Shown: in pieces, positions 15,514 through 25,679 of the stretch
Layout of the letters: every line of letters begins with the position of its first letter
Numbering within the stretch: the first letter of the stretch is position 1
Source: Bacteroidota bacterium
GTDB lineage: Bacteria; Bacteroidota; Ignavibacteria; Ignavibacteriales; Melioribacteraceae
Assembly: GCA_018818165.1 (NCBI GenBank)
Contig: JAHISP010000084.1
Location: 186,001 to 250,000 of the forward strand
DNA length: 64,000 nucleotides
Direction of reading: 5' to 3'
The notes under the pieces: generated by a model
What the model saw: the letters and a program-made list of their open reading frames with translations, nothing else
Databases searched by the model: none
What the model was told of the DNA's origin: nothing
Made by a program: the position numbers and the translations under genes

Positions 15514-16095
15514 ATGGACGCCATAAATATAATTTCTGCAATAGCTTTATTTCTTTCTATCGTCGCAAATTCTACTGCGACTAAGGGTGGATTAAAAAAG
15601 GCTGTTACAAAATCTGAGAGAAGGCCAAAAACCTACTTGCAAAAAACCCCTTTAAATATTTCTGCAATTGTTTTAATTCTTGAAATTTTAGCTATTTTTC
15701 AAATAGGAACATGGGATTATAGTACCGAATTTCAGTATTTAAGAATTGGTGGTTTAGTCTTTTTTGTAGTTTTTGCATTGTTACAGGTAAAATCATTTAA
15801 AAATTTAAAAAATTATTACACACAAGACGTTGCCATTTTAAAAAATCATCAGCTTATAACAACTGGAATTCACAAAAACATTCGTCATCCGCAATATGTT
15901 AGTCAAGTATTAAGTGATTTAGGAATGGGAATTGCTTTATTTGGATATTTAATAATTCCAATTGTTCTTTTAGTTGAATTGCCACTTTTTATTCTGCGTG
16001 CTAAAAAAGAGGATGAAATGATGAATGAATATTTTGGAAATCAATTTAAAGAGTATAAGAAACAGAGTGGTTTTATAATTCCATTCATTGGATAA
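15514..16095 (+). CDS. Isoprenylcysteine carboxyl methyltransferase-family membrane protein
   Basis: A 193-residue integral membrane protein with about five hydrophobic segments. The C-terminal half shows the ICMT/PEMT signature: GIHKNIRHPQYVSQV (the RHPQY SAM-binding motif), then RAKKEDEMMNEYFGNQFKEYKKQ. These enzymes methylate lipids or small lipophilic acceptors. The acceptor cannot be told. It is directly followed, three bases later, by a cell wall amidase, so the two are probably cotranscribed. Confidence 0.82.
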   Translation: MDAINIISAIALFLSIVANSTATKGGLKKAVTKSERRPKTYLQKTPLNISAIVLILEILAIFQIGTWDYSTEFQYLRIGGLVFFVVFALLQVKSFKNLKNYYTQDVAILKNHQLITTGIHKNIRHPQYVSQVLSDLGMGIALFGYLIIPIVLLVELPLFILRAKKEDEMMNEYFGNQFKEYKKQSGFIIPFIG

Positions 16096-16098
16096 AAA

Positions 16099-17703
16099 AT
16101 GAAACTTAAATATGTATACTTATTAATTCTAATTTTAACTACATCAATTTTTTCACAGAGGTTATTGAAAATTTCAGTTTCTAATGGCGCGGAAAAAGAA
16201 GTACTACCATATTTAGTGAAAAATGGGATTACTTACGTTTCAACCAAAGAGTTATCCAAAATTCTTTCTGGAAATTATTTCTATAATCCATCGGCACAAA
16301 AAGTAGAGATGAAATTTGATAATTATAATCTAAAAGTAACAGCAAAAAATCAATTTTTCGTAATTTCATCAAAATCCAACTATGAACAGGATGTTTACCA
16401 AATACCCATTTCCACTCAATTAATAAAAGATGATATATTTATTCCTATTGTATATTCTTTAAAATATGTTGAACTAGCTTATCAAAAGAAATTGCTTTAT
16501 AATGATAAAGACAAGAATTTAATTATTACAAGTAAACCAAATGATTTGTTTGAGAGTATTGATACCGAAAAAACATCTTCTCCAATATCTGTATCCAAGA
16601 AAAAAATTATCGATTCAAAATATGACATTTACGGAATTGAAATTTCTGAAATGACAAATGGTACTTTAATCAGAATTGGAACTACAAAAAAAATAAACAT
16701 GTTCCGTTCTTCAGTGCTGGATGGGAAGTTGTTCTTTTTTGTATCTGGCGCCTCTATTGACCCTGATTTTCAGAAAAACTTTAAACCTGCTGGAGTTGTT
16801 AAAAAAGTTAATGTAAAAAATGTTAAAGGAAATAAACAAATAGAGTTTACACTTAACAACGAGAAAGCAATTTCGGATTCTATACATTCATCTTATAAAG
16901 ACATCGATTCCGACGATATTTTAATCACTATTCAAAATGATGTTTTTGATAAATTCACTAAAGATATTTCGGTTGAAAAAGCTAAGTGGAATTTTGATGT
17001 TTTAATAATTGATGCTGGTCATGGTGGGAAAGATCCTGGAGCAATTGGTATTACTGGAGTTAAAGAAAAAGATGTAAACCTAAAAATCGCCTTGGAATTA
17101 GAGAAAATTATCAAAGAAAAAATGGATGGAATTAAGGTAGTTTTAACAAGAGATGATGATAGTTTTGTTGAACTTTTTAAACGAGGAAAAATTGCAAATG
17201 AAAATGAAGGGAAATTGTTTATTTCCATCCATGCAAATTCTGTTGGAAAGAAAAATAAAAATGCTCGTGGATTTGATGTTTATTTACTTAGACCTGGCAA
17301 GACTGAAAAGGCAATTGAAATTGCAGAAATAGAAAATAGTGTTATTAAATATGAAGATGATGCGGAACGTTATCAAAAATTAACAAATGAAAATTTTATT
17401 TTAGTTTCAATGGCTCATTCCGCATACATGAGATATTCAGAAAAATTTGCTGGAATTCTGAGCCAGAATTGGAGTACTGGAGTTAAAGAAATTCCTTCTC
17501 GTGGGGTTAAGCAGGCGGGCTTTTATGTGCTTGTTGGCGCTTCAATGCCGTCGGTTTTAGTTGAAACTGGATTTCTATCAAATAGAGCCGATGAGGCATA
17601 TTTAAATAGCAAAAATGGTCAAAGAGAAATTGCAAAATCAATATTTAAATCAATTGAAGATTATAGAAAATATTATAATGAACAAATGAAAGAAGATGAA
17701 TAA
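16099..17703 (+). CDS. N-acetylmuramoyl-L-alanine amidase (Amidase_3) with N-terminal copper-amine-oxidase-like domain
   Basis: A 534-residue secreted cell wall hydrolase. After a signal peptide (LILILTTSIFSQ), residues about 25-140 resemble the copper-amine-oxidase N-terminal-like domain found in amidases (YVSTKELSKIL, FIPIVYSL). Residues about 290-525 form the zinc-dependent Amidase_3 catalytic domain: DAGHGGKDPGAIG, a metal-binding glutamate in KEKDVN, SIHANS, and VLVETGFLSN. It cleaves the bond between muramic acid and the peptide stem during cell separation. It follows the methyltransferase-like gene by three bases. Confidence 0.92.
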   Translation: MKLKYVYLLILILTTSIFSQRLLKISVSNGAEKEVLPYLVKNGITYVSTKELSKILSGNYFYNPSAQKVEMKFDNYNLKVTAKNQFFVISSKSNYEQDVYQIPISTQLIKDDIFIPIVYSLKYVELAYQKKLLYNDKDKNLIITSKPNDLFESIDTEKTSSPISVSKKKIIDSKYDIYGIEISEMTNGTLIRIGTTKKINMFRSSVLDGKLFFFVSGASIDPDFQKNFKPAGVVKKVNVKNVKGNKQIEFTLNNEKAISDSIHSSYKDIDSDDILITIQNDVFDKFTKDISVEKAKWNFDVLIIDAGHGGKDPGAIGITGVKEKDVNLKIALELEKIIKEKMDGIKVVLTRDDDSFVELFKRGKIANENEGKLFISIHANSVGKKNKNARGFDVYLLRPGKTEKAIEIAEIENSVIKYEDDAERYQKLTNENFILVSMAHSAYMRYSEKFAGILSQNWSTGVKEIPSRGVKQAGFYVLVGASMPSVLVETGFLSNRADEAYLNSKNGQREIAKSIFKSIEDYRKYYNEQMKEDE

Positions 17704-17753
17704 TTGTCTAAATTGCAATACACATTTTAGAATATAATGAAAGGACTATATAA

Positions 17754-18170
17754 ATGACAAATGCACAAAAATGGGTTACTATTTTCTTAGTATTATTTAT
17801 TTTATTGTTAGTACTATCGAAGCTTACTAAAAGAGAAGAAAGTAGCACTGAATCAACTTCAACAGAAGAAACTATGCAAAATGGTGAAACACAACAAATT
17901 AGTGCAGAAAACCTTATTGCAAAAAATAAATGTGCTTCTTGCCATGGTAGAGATTTAAATGGCTCAGGCATGGGACCATCTTTAATAAATCTAAGCACTA
18001 ATTGGGAAAAAGACGATTTAGTAAGTTATTTGCAAAATCCATCTTCATTTCTCTCTAGCGCTAGGATGGCTATGCTTAAAGATAAATATGGACAGGATAT
18101 GCCAGCTTTTAAAAATATGAGTGCTGAAGAACTTGATGCTCTTGCTTCATTTTTATTGGATATTAAATAA
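17754..18170 (+). CDS. Membrane-anchored c-type cytochrome
   Basis: A 138-residue protein with an N-terminal transmembrane anchor (about residues 8-24), a Ser/Thr/Glu-rich linker and a single class I cytochrome c domain. The haem site is C60-A-S-C63-H64, and the distal methionine is probably in QDMPAFKNM near the C-terminus. It would carry electrons at the outer face of the membrane. The next gene starts 12 bases later, but no oxidase genes are close. Confidence 0.9.
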   Translation: MTNAQKWVTIFLVLFILLLVLSKLTKREESSTESTSTEETMQNGETQQISAENLIAKNKCASCHGRDLNGSGMGPSLINLSTNWEKDDLVSYLQNPSSFLSSARMAMLKDKYGQDMPAFKNMSAEELDALASFLLDIK

Positions 18171-18182
18171 ATAGGAAAAGAA

Positions 18183-18398
18183 ATGATAAGTAAAGAACTT
18201 TTAGATATACTTTGCTGTCCTGAAACAAAAGCTGATTTAGTTTTAGATAATAATTATTTGGTTTCCGTTGATAAAGAAACAAGAAGACGATACAGAATAG
18301 ATGATGATATTCCTATTATGCTTATTGAAGAATCTGAAACTTTATCTTTAGAAGAGTGGCAAAAAATAATGAAGAATCACGGAAAAGAAATAGAATAA
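18183..18398 (+). CDS. Trm112-like / UPF0434 small protein
   Basis: A 71-residue protein of the Trm112p/UPF0434 family: LLDILCCPETKADLVL near the start and the RRYRIDDDIPIMLIEES segment that marks the family. Homologues are small activators or partners of methyltransferases, with a zinc-ribbon-like core; here only the CC pair remains of the cysteine set. It is the second gene after the cytochrome, and a hairpin follows the stop. Confidence 0.85.
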   Translation: MISKELLDILCCPETKADLVLDNNYLVSVDKETRRRYRIDDDIPIMLIEESETLSLEEWQKIMKNHGKEIE

Positions 18399-18422
18399 TC
18401 TATTTGTTATGTTAGCTATTTT

Positions 18423-18472
18423 CACCTTCAAGGTTTAATTAGTATTTAAATTAATCTTGAAGGTGTTTGTTT
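18423..18472 (+). terminator. Terminator after the Trm112-like gene
   Basis: CACCTTCAAG (18423-18432) pairs perfectly with CTTGAAGGTG (18456-18465), with extra weak pairs in the loop, followed by TTTGTTTTT. It lies 24 bases after the stop codon. Confidence 0.85.
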
Positions 18473-18503
18473 TTAACCATGTTCAATTCTGGATACAAAA
18501 TTA

Positions 18504-19991
18504 ATGATAATAAAAAAAGACAAATCGGAAATACAAAATTTCTTGGTTGATGCTGCAAATTATAAAGGTGATTGTGAAGCAGTTTATTTTCCAGAGAGCG
18601 AATCGGATATTCTTATAATACTTGCTCTTGCTAGAAATCTAAAACAGCGAATAACTATTGCTGGAAATGGTACTGGATTAACTGGTGCTCGAGTTCCAGA
18701 AGGTGGAATTGTTATTTCAATGAATAAGATGAATAATATTTTAGAAATCAATACTGCTGAAAAATATGCAATTGTTCAACCTGCTGTTATCTTGCGTGAA
18801 TTTCAGAACGAAGTTACAGCAAATCGATTGTTTTATCCTCCCGACCCAACTGAGCAAGACTGCTTTATTGGAGCTTCTATTGCCACAAATGCTTCGGGAG
18901 CAAAATCATTTAAATATGGTCCTACAAGAAATTATGTTATAGAATTGAGAATAATTCTTTCCAATGGTGAAGTATTAAATTTAAAACGTGGTAATAATTT
19001 TGCTGATGGAAATTTGTTGAATCTTATTTCGGAAAGTGGATCACAAATTGAAATTAGTTTGCCAGATTATTTAATGCCAAACACAAAACATTCTGCAGGA
19101 TATTTTACTAAGATCAATATGGACGCAATAGATTTATTCATTGGCTCTGAGGGAACTCTTGGAATAATTACAGAAGCAAAATTAAAATTACTCGAGATTC
19201 CAGAAAATTTAATTTCAGGAATACTCTTTTTTAACAATGAGGCTGATGCACTTGATTTTGTTGATGATGCGCGGTCTCAATCAATAAAGCATAGAATGGC
19301 AAAGGATGAAAATAATATAAATGCAAGAGGAATTGAATTTTTTGACTTTTACTCACTTCAATTTCTAAAAGAAGATTATCCTAAAATAAACGACAATCAT
19401 AAAGCAGCCATTTGGTTTGAACAAGAAATAAACTCCGAGTCAGAAGAATTTCTATTTGATAAATGGATGTCATTGGTTGAAAAATATAATGCCGATATTG
19501 ATAACTCTTGGTTTGCGATGGATAAAATTGAGTTAGAAAAATTTAAAAATTTCCGACATGCTGTTTCTTCAAAAGTCTCGGAATTTGTTGCCCAAAAAGG
19601 TGTTCGTAAAGTTGGAACTGACACAGCTGTTCCAGTAGAACATTTTAGAGATTACTATTTTGAAATGAAAAAAGATGTTGCTGCAAATAATCTAAATTAT
19701 ATTTGTTATGGTCACATTGGCGATTGTCATTTGCATTTGAATATGCTGCCACAAAATGCTGATGAGCTAATTACTGCAAAATCCCTTTATGCTAGGTTTT
19801 GCGCTCGTGTAGTTGAGCTTGGTGGTACAATTTCGGCTGAGCATGGCGTTGGAAAAATGAAACGCGATTATTTGTTTAACATGTATGGCAAAAAAAACAT
19901 TTTAGAAATGGCTCGTATAAAGAAAATACTTGATCCAAATTTGCTGCTTGGAATTGGGAATATTTTTGACGAAAAATTTTTGATTAATTAA
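18504..19991 (+). CDS. FAD-linked oxidase (GlcD / D-lactate dehydrogenase-like)
   Basis: A 495-residue flavoprotein of the VAO/PCMH fold. The FAD pyrophosphate loop is TIAGNGTGLTGARVP (about 50-64), with PPDPTEQDCFIGASIATNASG and LFIGSEGTLGIITEAKLKL further on, and a C-terminal FAD-oxidase domain ending with the family signature GGTISAEHGVGKMKRDYL. Homologues oxidise 2-hydroxyacids such as D-lactate, glycolate or 2-hydroxyglutarate. There is no 4Fe-4S GlpC/GlcF-type domain fused or adjacent, so the electron acceptor is open. Confidence 0.9.
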   Translation: MIIKKDKSEIQNFLVDAANYKGDCEAVYFPESESDILIILALARNLKQRITIAGNGTGLTGARVPEGGIVISMNKMNNILEINTAEKYAIVQPAVILREFQNEVTANRLFYPPDPTEQDCFIGASIATNASGAKSFKYGPTRNYVIELRIILSNGEVLNLKRGNNFADGNLLNLISESGSQIEISLPDYLMPNTKHSAGYFTKINMDAIDLFIGSEGTLGIITEAKLKLLEIPENLISGILFFNNEADALDFVDDARSQSIKHRMAKDENNINARGIEFFDFYSLQFLKEDYPKINDNHKAAIWFEQEINSESEEFLFDKWMSLVEKYNADIDNSWFAMDKIELEKFKNFRHAVSSKVSEFVAQKGVRKVGTDTAVPVEHFRDYYFEMKKDVAANNLNYICYGHIGDCHLHLNMLPQNADELITAKSLYARFCARVVELGGTISAEHGVGKMKRDYLFNMYGKKNILEMARIKKILDPNLLLGIGNIFDEKFLIN

Positions 19992-20071
19992 ACCAGTTTT
20001 CGTGTTCATGCATTAACGACTACAGAATTATTAAATAAATGTTTTGCAAGCTCCATTGGAGAATAATACAA

Positions 20072-21913
20072 ATGACAAGAAAAATAATTTTCATATTGAT
20101 GCTTCCAACAATGCTGCTTTTTTCTCAAACATTTTTAGCTAATAAATATCGTTTAGCCAAAACTTATGAGGAAAGTGGAAAACTCGAACAAGCAAAAGCT
20201 GTATATGAAGAGCTTGTAAAAGTTGACACAAATAATAATTTGTACTCAAATTCGTTAAATGATGTTTATCTCAAATTGAAGGAGTATGATAACTCAATTC
20301 TATTTCTTTCGGAAAGGATAAAACAGCGACCAAATGATGTTACACTTTACGGCTTGCTTGGGTCAACTTATTATATAAAGGGTGATAACGAAAATGCACT
20401 ATCAGCTTGGAATAACGGAATTTTAACAAATAATAATTCGCAAATTAATTACACAATTATTTCAAATTATGCGGTTCAAAATCGTGCCTTCGAAATTGCA
20501 ATACAATATTTAGAAGAGGGTAAAAGCAAGTCCACAGATCCACTTCAATTCTCTTATCAGCTAGCGCAAATTTATTCCTACACAATGGAATACAAAAAAG
20601 CTGCGGAAGAATATGTTACTTCTTTAATTCAACAACCTACTCAATTGGATTACATTGAAAGAAGGATGGAGGCTTATCTTTCGGCTGTTGGTGCTATTGA
20701 ACAAAGCATTAGCGCTGTTGAAAAATATAAAGACGAGAATATAGCAATAAAGGAATTACTTTCGTTTCTCTTTATAAAAAACAATCAATACGAAAATTCA
20801 TTTCAGTTAATTAAAGAAATTGATAAAATAAAAGGTGGAGATGGAGTTATAATTTATAACTTTGCTTCGGATGCTTTTCAACAAACGCAGTTTAATGTTT
20901 CGTCACAAGCTTTTAAATATTTGCTTGATGTATATCCAAACTCACGATTTGTGCCTAATAGTAAAATCGGTTTTGCAAAAACTCTTGAATTTCAATTAAA
21001 TGAAGAGTGGAGTAAAAATCAAGAAAACTGGAAACCAATCTCAATTGTAAATACAACAAACTCAAGCAAATATCTTCCAATAATTAAAACTTATGAGTCG
21101 TTAATTTCCGAAACAAATGGGGATTTAGTAAATGAAGCTCTGTTTAGAATTGGAAATATTTATTCCACTAAATTTTTGGATTTCCCTAAAGCGGAAGAAT
21201 ATTTTGCCAGAATTATAATAAATTCTACGCTTTCAATTTATTATGGAAGAGCTAATTTAGAATTGGCAAAAATATCGTTGCACCTAAATAATTTGGAGAA
21301 GGCAAAACAAGAATTGCAAAGCGTTTTTGTTTCGTCGCAGACAGAAAACAACATAAAAAATGAAGCCAAATTTTTAATGGCTAAACTCGAATTTTACAAC
21401 GGAAATTTTGAAGGAGCTTTATCTACAATTGCCAATATAACACAAGATTTATCAAATGATTTATCCAACGATGCAATTGAACTTTCGATGATAATTAATA
21501 TAGCAAAAAAGGATTCTCTAAATTTACTTGAATTTGCAAGAGCTGAGTTAAAGGCAAAGCAAGATAATTTTGAAGAAGCTGAGAAAATGTTTAGAAAATT
21601 GAGTGAAAATGAGAATCTATTTGTACTAAATAACATCTCAAGAATAAAATATGCCGAAATATTAATTGCTCAAAACAAATATCCAACAGCAATAGAAATT
21701 TTAAAGAAATTGTCTGAGAGTAAAGAATTGAATATTTTTACAGATAGAAGTTTTTATTTATTAGCACAAGTTTATGAATTTGGAATTGTAGATGATAAAT
21801 CAGCAATTTCCACATATGAAAAATTCCTCGAATTATTTCCAAACTCATTATACCTTGAAAAATCGACAAAGAACTTAAAAGAATTGAAAAATAAAAAAAG
21901 TGAAAACAAATGA
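20072..21913 (+). CDS. Secreted tetratricopeptide-repeat protein
   Basis: A 613-residue protein with a signal peptide ending in MLLFSQ and TPR-type helical repeats along its length (for example [65 protein letters not shown]). I start it at the ATG at 20072, preceded by GGAG; an in-frame ATG at 20039 would add 11 residues before the signal peptide. TPR solenoids are protein-binding scaffolds, here probably in the periplasm or outer envelope. Its last four bases overlap the clpX start (ATGA). The partner is unknown. Confidence 0.85.
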   Translation: MTRKIIFILMLPTMLLFSQTFLANKYRLAKTYEESGKLEQAKAVYEELVKVDTNNNLYSNSLNDVYLKLKEYDNSILFLSERIKQRPNDVTLYGLLGSTYYIKGDNENALSAWNNGILTNNNSQINYTIISNYAVQNRAFEIAIQYLEEGKSKSTDPLQFSYQLAQIYSYTMEYKKAAEEYVTSLIQQPTQLDYIERRMEAYLSAVGAIEQSISAVEKYKDENIAIKELLSFLFIKNNQYENSFQLIKEIDKIKGGDGVIIYNFASDAFQQTQFNVSSQAFKYLLDVYPNSRFVPNSKIGFAKTLEFQLNEEWSKNQENWKPISIVNTTNSSKYLPIIKTYESLISETNGDLVNEALFRIGNIYSTKFLDFPKAEEYFARIIINSTLSIYYGRANLELAKISLHLNNLEKAKQELQSVFVSSQTENNIKNEAKFLMAKLEFYNGNFEGALSTIANITQDLSNDLSNDAIELSMIINIAKKDSLNLLEFARAELKAKQDNFEEAEKMFRKLSENENLFVLNNISRIKYAEILIAQNKYPTAIEILKKLSESKELNIFTDRSFYLLAQVYEFGIVDDKSAISTYEKFLELFPNSLYLEKSTKNLKELKNKKSENK

Positions 21914-23166
21914 AAAACGACAAAGATCAAGATAAAGTTAAATGCTCATTTTGCGGAAGAGATGGCAGCGAGGTTGCAAGCATGGTTGCGGGACCTGATG
22001 TTTATATCTGCGACAACTGTGTAAAATCAAGTGTTGATATTTTAAAAGAAAATATTGCCGCATACAAAAATGAAAAAAATGATTACACAATTCTTACTCC
22101 CGATATTATTCATAGAAAATTAAATGAACATATAATTGGGCAAGACCAAGCAAAGAAAGTTCTTTCGGTTGCTGTTTATAATCACTACAAACGAATAAAT
22201 GCAAGCTCATCATTTTTTGATTTGGATGATGTAGAAATTGAAAAGAGTAATATTTTACTGGCAGGTCCAACTGGTGTGGGAAAAACATTAATTGCTCAAA
22301 CTCTTGCAAAAATTTTGGATGTTCCTTTTGCGATTGCGGATGCTACAACACTTACTGAAGCTGGCTATGTTGGCGATGATGTAGAAACAGTTTTAGTTCG
22401 CTTGCTTCAAGCTGCTGAATATAATCTTGAAAAAGCTCAAAAAGGAATTGTATACATAGATGAAATAGATAAGATTGCTCGTAAAAGTGAATCTACTTCA
22501 ATTACAAGAGATGTTTCTGGTGAAGGAGTTCAGCAAGCACTTCTAAAAATAATTGAAGGAACTGTTGCTGGCGTTCCTCCAAAAGGTGGAAGAAAACATC
22601 CAGAACAAAATTTAATTAATGTAAATACAAAAAATATTTTATTTGTTGTTGGCGGTGCCTTTGATGGATTAAATCCTATTATTTCTTCTCGATTAAATCA
22701 AAGTGTTATGGGTTTTAATGCCGATGAAACAGAAGTTAGACATCATTATTCTGAAGATGAAATTTTGCAACAAGTTCAACCAGATGATATGGTTAAATAT
22801 GGTTTAATTCCAGAACTTGTTGGACGTTTGCCAATGATTGCTGCTCTAAAACCTCTTGATGAAAGTTCCATGCTGCGTATTTTAACTGAGCCAAAGAATG
22901 CGATTATTAAGCAATTCAAAAAATTATTTATAATGGAAGGTGTTGAATTGGAGTTTGAGGAAGAAGCTCTTAAACTAATTGTTAAAAAAGCGATGGAAAG
23001 AAAAACTGGAGCTCGTGCATTGCGTTCAATTGTGGAAACCACTTTGTTAGATATTATGTATGAACTGCCTTCAAAAACAGACATTGAAAAATGTTTAATA
23101 ACCAGAAACACTGTAGAAACTGGCGAAGAACCCGTTTACATTGAGAGCGAAAAAAAATCAGCTTAA
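21910..23166 (+). CDS. clpX: ATP-dependent Clp protease ATP-binding subunit ClpX
   Basis: A 418-residue AAA+ unfoldase that feeds substrates to ClpP. The zinc-binding domain has C12, C15, C34 and C37 (CSFC, CDNC). The Walker A is GPTGVGKT at 119-126, Walker [11 protein letters not shown], the pore loop GYVGDD, and the sensor/arginine elements are present through [10 protein letters not shown]. The ClpP-contact loop carries the usual IGF-like position as VMGF. It overlaps the TPR gene by four bases rather than following clpP, so clpP must be elsewhere. Confidence 0.98.
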   Translation: MKNDKDQDKVKCSFCGRDGSEVASMVAGPDVYICDNCVKSSVDILKENIAAYKNEKNDYTILTPDIIHRKLNEHIIGQDQAKKVLSVAVYNHYKRINASSSFFDLDDVEIEKSNILLAGPTGVGKTLIAQTLAKILDVPFAIADATTLTEAGYVGDDVETVLVRLLQAAEYNLEKAQKGIVYIDEIDKIARKSESTSITRDVSGEGVQQALLKIIEGTVAGVPPKGGRKHPEQNLINVNTKNILFVVGGAFDGLNPIISSRLNQSVMGFNADETEVRHHYSEDEILQQVQPDDMVKYGLIPELVGRLPMIAALKPLDESSMLRILTEPKNAIIKQFKKLFIMEGVELEFEEEALKLIVKKAMERKTGARALRSIVETTLLDIMYELPSKTDIEKCLITRNTVETGEEPVYIESEKKSA

Positions 23167-23173
23167 AATTATA

Positions 23174-23208
23174 AATCCGCAATAAATAAATTTTGTTTAT
23201 TGCGGATT
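23174..23208. terminator. Terminator between clpX and the pentapeptide gene
   Basis: AATCCGCAATAAA (23174-23186) pairs perfectly with TTTATTGCGGATT (23196-23208) over 13 bp, just after the clpX stop and before the convergent minus-strand gene ending at 23238. A short AT-rich tail with TTTT follows, so it may work in both directions. Confidence 0.8.
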
Positions 23209-23237
23209 ATAAACTTTTGTGCCAACCCAGTATTATT

Positions 23238-23810
23238 TTATTCAATAATAATATCATACTTACCAAGCAACCCTATTACACCCATTTTTGAAAATTTTGC
23301 TTTTTTAATTCTGTTTATCTCAGGGTCAAAAGAATAATTGTATGATGTGCTAAAATCTGCTTTTTCTAATATTGTATTTACAAAAATTGCTCTGGTTAAA
23401 TCACAATTTTCAAATTTCGCATTTGTTAAATTGGTTTCTGTAAAATCAACTTCATGCAGTGTGCAGTTCTTAAACTCAATCTTTTTTAAAACTAATTTAT
23501 AAAAGGAGGATAAGTTCAAATGACAAGTATCAAATTCCAACAGTAACAAAAAAGGGTCGCATTCGTTAAAAGTTAAACCAAGAAGTTTGCAATTCTTAAA
23601 TTTAGCATCTTTAAAAGCAGTGCCTTTAATCTTTGCCATACTGAAATTACAGTTTTCAAATTTGCAATCAATAAATGCAATATTTGATAAATTTACACCA
23701 GAAAAATCACAATTAATAAATTTACAACTATCATACTCCCCTTTTGATATTCCTTTTTCCGAAAAGTTGATTTGCCTAAAATCCTTATTTTCTACATTAT
23801 TTTCATTCAT
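23238..23810 (-). CDS. Pentapeptide-repeat protein, Qnr/McbG-like
   Basis: A 190-residue right-handed beta-helix built from A(D/N)LXX-type pentapeptides, visible as runs such as CKFINCDFSGVNLSNIAF and TNLTNAKFENCDLTRAIF. The C-terminus (FDPEINRIKKAKFS, GLLGKYDI) matches the end of Qnr/McbG-type proteins, which mimic DNA and protect gyrase from quinolones or microcins. A short break near residues 80-100 may correspond to the loop region. A gyrase-protecting function is an inference. It stands alone. Confidence 0.87.
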   Translation of the reverse strand: MNENNVENKDFRQINFSEKGISKGEYDSCKFINCDFSGVNLSNIAFIDCKFENCNFSMAKIKGTAFKDAKFKNCKLLGLTFNECDPFLLLLEFDTCHLNLSSFYKLVLKKIEFKNCTLHEVDFTETNLTNAKFENCDLTRAIFVNTILEKADFSTSYNYSFDPEINRIKKAKFSKMGVIGLLGKYDIIIE

Positions 23811-24004
23811 GGTAATGTGTTTTCCTTTGGGTAGTCATTTTTTATTAATATTTCACTAACTAATTTAAGTTATTATTTAGATTTATATTAATAGTTAGTT
23901 GTAATAGAAGAGAAAATAAGAAAATGGAAATCCAAAAATAAAGACTTAACTAACATGTGGAATTGAAGGACATAAGTAAATTCTGAGAATATAATTAAAC
24001 TAAT

Positions 24005-24250
24005 TTATTTTGTTTTTTTCCTTAAAACGAAAAACAATCCTGCTAGTGCAACAACCGACCAAGTTCCTTCTAGGATGACAAATGGAATATAATCAATCAA
24101 AAACGAAGCATAGCAAGACATTGCTGCTCCAAAAATATTCATTAAAATATATGTTTTGGAATCTTGTTTAAGTAATTTAAACAAATTAAGGAAAAAAGCT
24201 AGCAAAAGTAAGCTAACACCAATTGAACCAATTATTACTGAATAATCCAT
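24005..24250 (-). CDS. Small membrane protein, CBU_0592-like family
   Basis: An 81-residue protein with three predicted transmembrane segments, resembling the CBU_0592 membrane domain (LLLLAFFLNLFKLL, then LMNIFGAAMSCYASFLI and FVILEGTWSVVALAGL). Function is unknown. It starts one base after the stop of the MATE transporter, so the two are cotranscribed, and it may be an accessory membrane subunit. Confidence 0.72.
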   Translation of the reverse strand: MDYSVIIGSIGVSLLLLAFFLNLFKLLKQDSKTYILMNIFGAAMSCYASFLIDYIPFVILEGTWSVVALAGLFFVLRKKTK

Positions 24251-24251
24251 A

Positions 24252-25586
24252 TTAAAATTCTGTTGTCCTTAAAAATTTTTGAAATCTTAAATAGAAAAAT
24301 AATGCAGCTAAAGATAATCCAACAACGAAACTAACCCAAACGCCTTCAACTCCAAATTCTAAAACAAAGCCTAACAAATACGCAACTGGAAGTCCTATAA
24401 TCCAATAAGCGACAAAGGAAATAAACATTGGCGCTTTAAGGTCGGTTAATCCGCGTAAAATTCCAATTCCAACAACTTGTAAACCATCCACAACTTGAAA
24501 GAAAGAGGCAATCACAATTAAAGAGGCGGCAATTTTTATAACTTCTACATTTTGGATATAAAGAGTTGGAAGAAAGTCGCGAAGTATAAAAAACATTAAC
24601 CCGAAAGAGCCCATAATTGTAGCAATAATAAAAAGCGCAGTGTAGCCAGCTTTCTTAATTCCAACCAAATCACGTTTCCCTAAATAATTTCCAATACGAA
24701 TAGTTGCGGCAATGCTAATTCCAAGTCCAACCATAAAAGTAATTGAAGCAAGATTAAGAGCAATTTGATGTGCTGCAAGTTCGTTTACTCCAATCCAGCC
24801 AACCATAATTGCGGCAAATGAAAAACCACCAACTTCAAAAAACATTTGAAGTCCGCCTGGAAGCCCAAGATTTACAATCTTTTTAATTACCGCCCAATTA
24901 ACGCCTTTATATTTAAGCGAAGGATCAAATTCTTGAAATGTTTTTGCATTTCTGATATAGATAAAAATTGCAAATGCCATAAAAATTCTTGTCATTAAAG
25001 TAGCATATCCAGCACCATCTAATTCCAATCTTGGAAACCCAAGATTGCCAAAAATTAAAATCCAATTTAAAAAAGCATTTATAAAAACGGAGAAAATCAA
25101 AATTGTCATTGGTGGCTTGGTGAACGATAATCCTTCTGAAAATTGTTTGTAAGTTTGAAATAGCATAAATGGAATAATTGAAATGTTTATAATTCTCAAA
25201 TATGATTCGGCATATTGAACAACTTCTGGTGGCTGATCTAAGTACTTAATTAAATCGACTAAAAAATATATTGAAATTACAAGAATAAAAGAAAAGACAA
25301 TATTTACCAGCAAACCTTGACGAAGAATAACTCCGCACTCATCGTGCTTTTCGGAGCCTTTTGCAATTGCAACAAGTGGAGTAAGAGCAACACTCATTCC
25401 AATTCCGAGAATCATAATTAAGAGCACAAGCCCGTTTGCGAGCGAAGATGCAGCAAGTGGCACAGCTCCAATTCTGCCAACCATGAGCGTATCAATAACT
25501 CCTAGCATCATGTGCCCCAACTGACCTATTACAACTGGATATGCAAGTTTAATTGTTTCTTTTGCGTGAAATTTATAACTGGTCAC
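24252..25586 (-). CDS. MATE family efflux transporter
   Basis: A 444-residue integral membrane exporter with about 12 transmembrane helices in two homologous halves. Family landmarks include YPVVIGQLGHMMLGVIDTLMVGRIG at the first helix pair and LGLPGGLQMFFEVGGFSFAAIM at the start of the second half (NorM subgroup). It extrudes cationic drugs or metabolites using a sodium or proton gradient. The substrate is unknown. A small membrane protein follows directly. Confidence 0.94.
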   Translation of the reverse strand: MTSYKFHAKETIKLAYPVVIGQLGHMMLGVIDTLMVGRIGAVPLAASSLANGLVLLIMILGIGMSVALTPLVAIAKGSEKHDECGVILRQGLLVNIVFSFILVISIYFLVDLIKYLDQPPEVVQYAESYLRIINISIIPFMLFQTYKQFSEGLSFTKPPMTILIFSVFINAFLNWILIFGNLGFPRLELDGAGYATLMTRIFMAFAIFIYIRNAKTFQEFDPSLKYKGVNWAVIKKIVNLGLPGGLQMFFEVGGFSFAAIMVGWIGVNELAAHQIALNLASITFMVGLGISIAATIRIGNYLGKRDLVGIKKAGYTALFIIATIMGSFGLMFFILRDFLPTLYIQNVEVIKIAASLIVIASFFQVVDGLQVVGIGILRGLTDLKAPMFISFVAYWIIGLPVAYLLGFVLEFGVEGVWVSFVVGLSLAALFFYLRFQKFLRTTEF

Positions 25587-25679
25587 ATTATTTCTTTGTT
25601 TGTTGGATTTATAAATAATTTAACATTACATTTTACAAAGAAATAACTTATTATAAAATAGACTTATTTAAGATTTATT

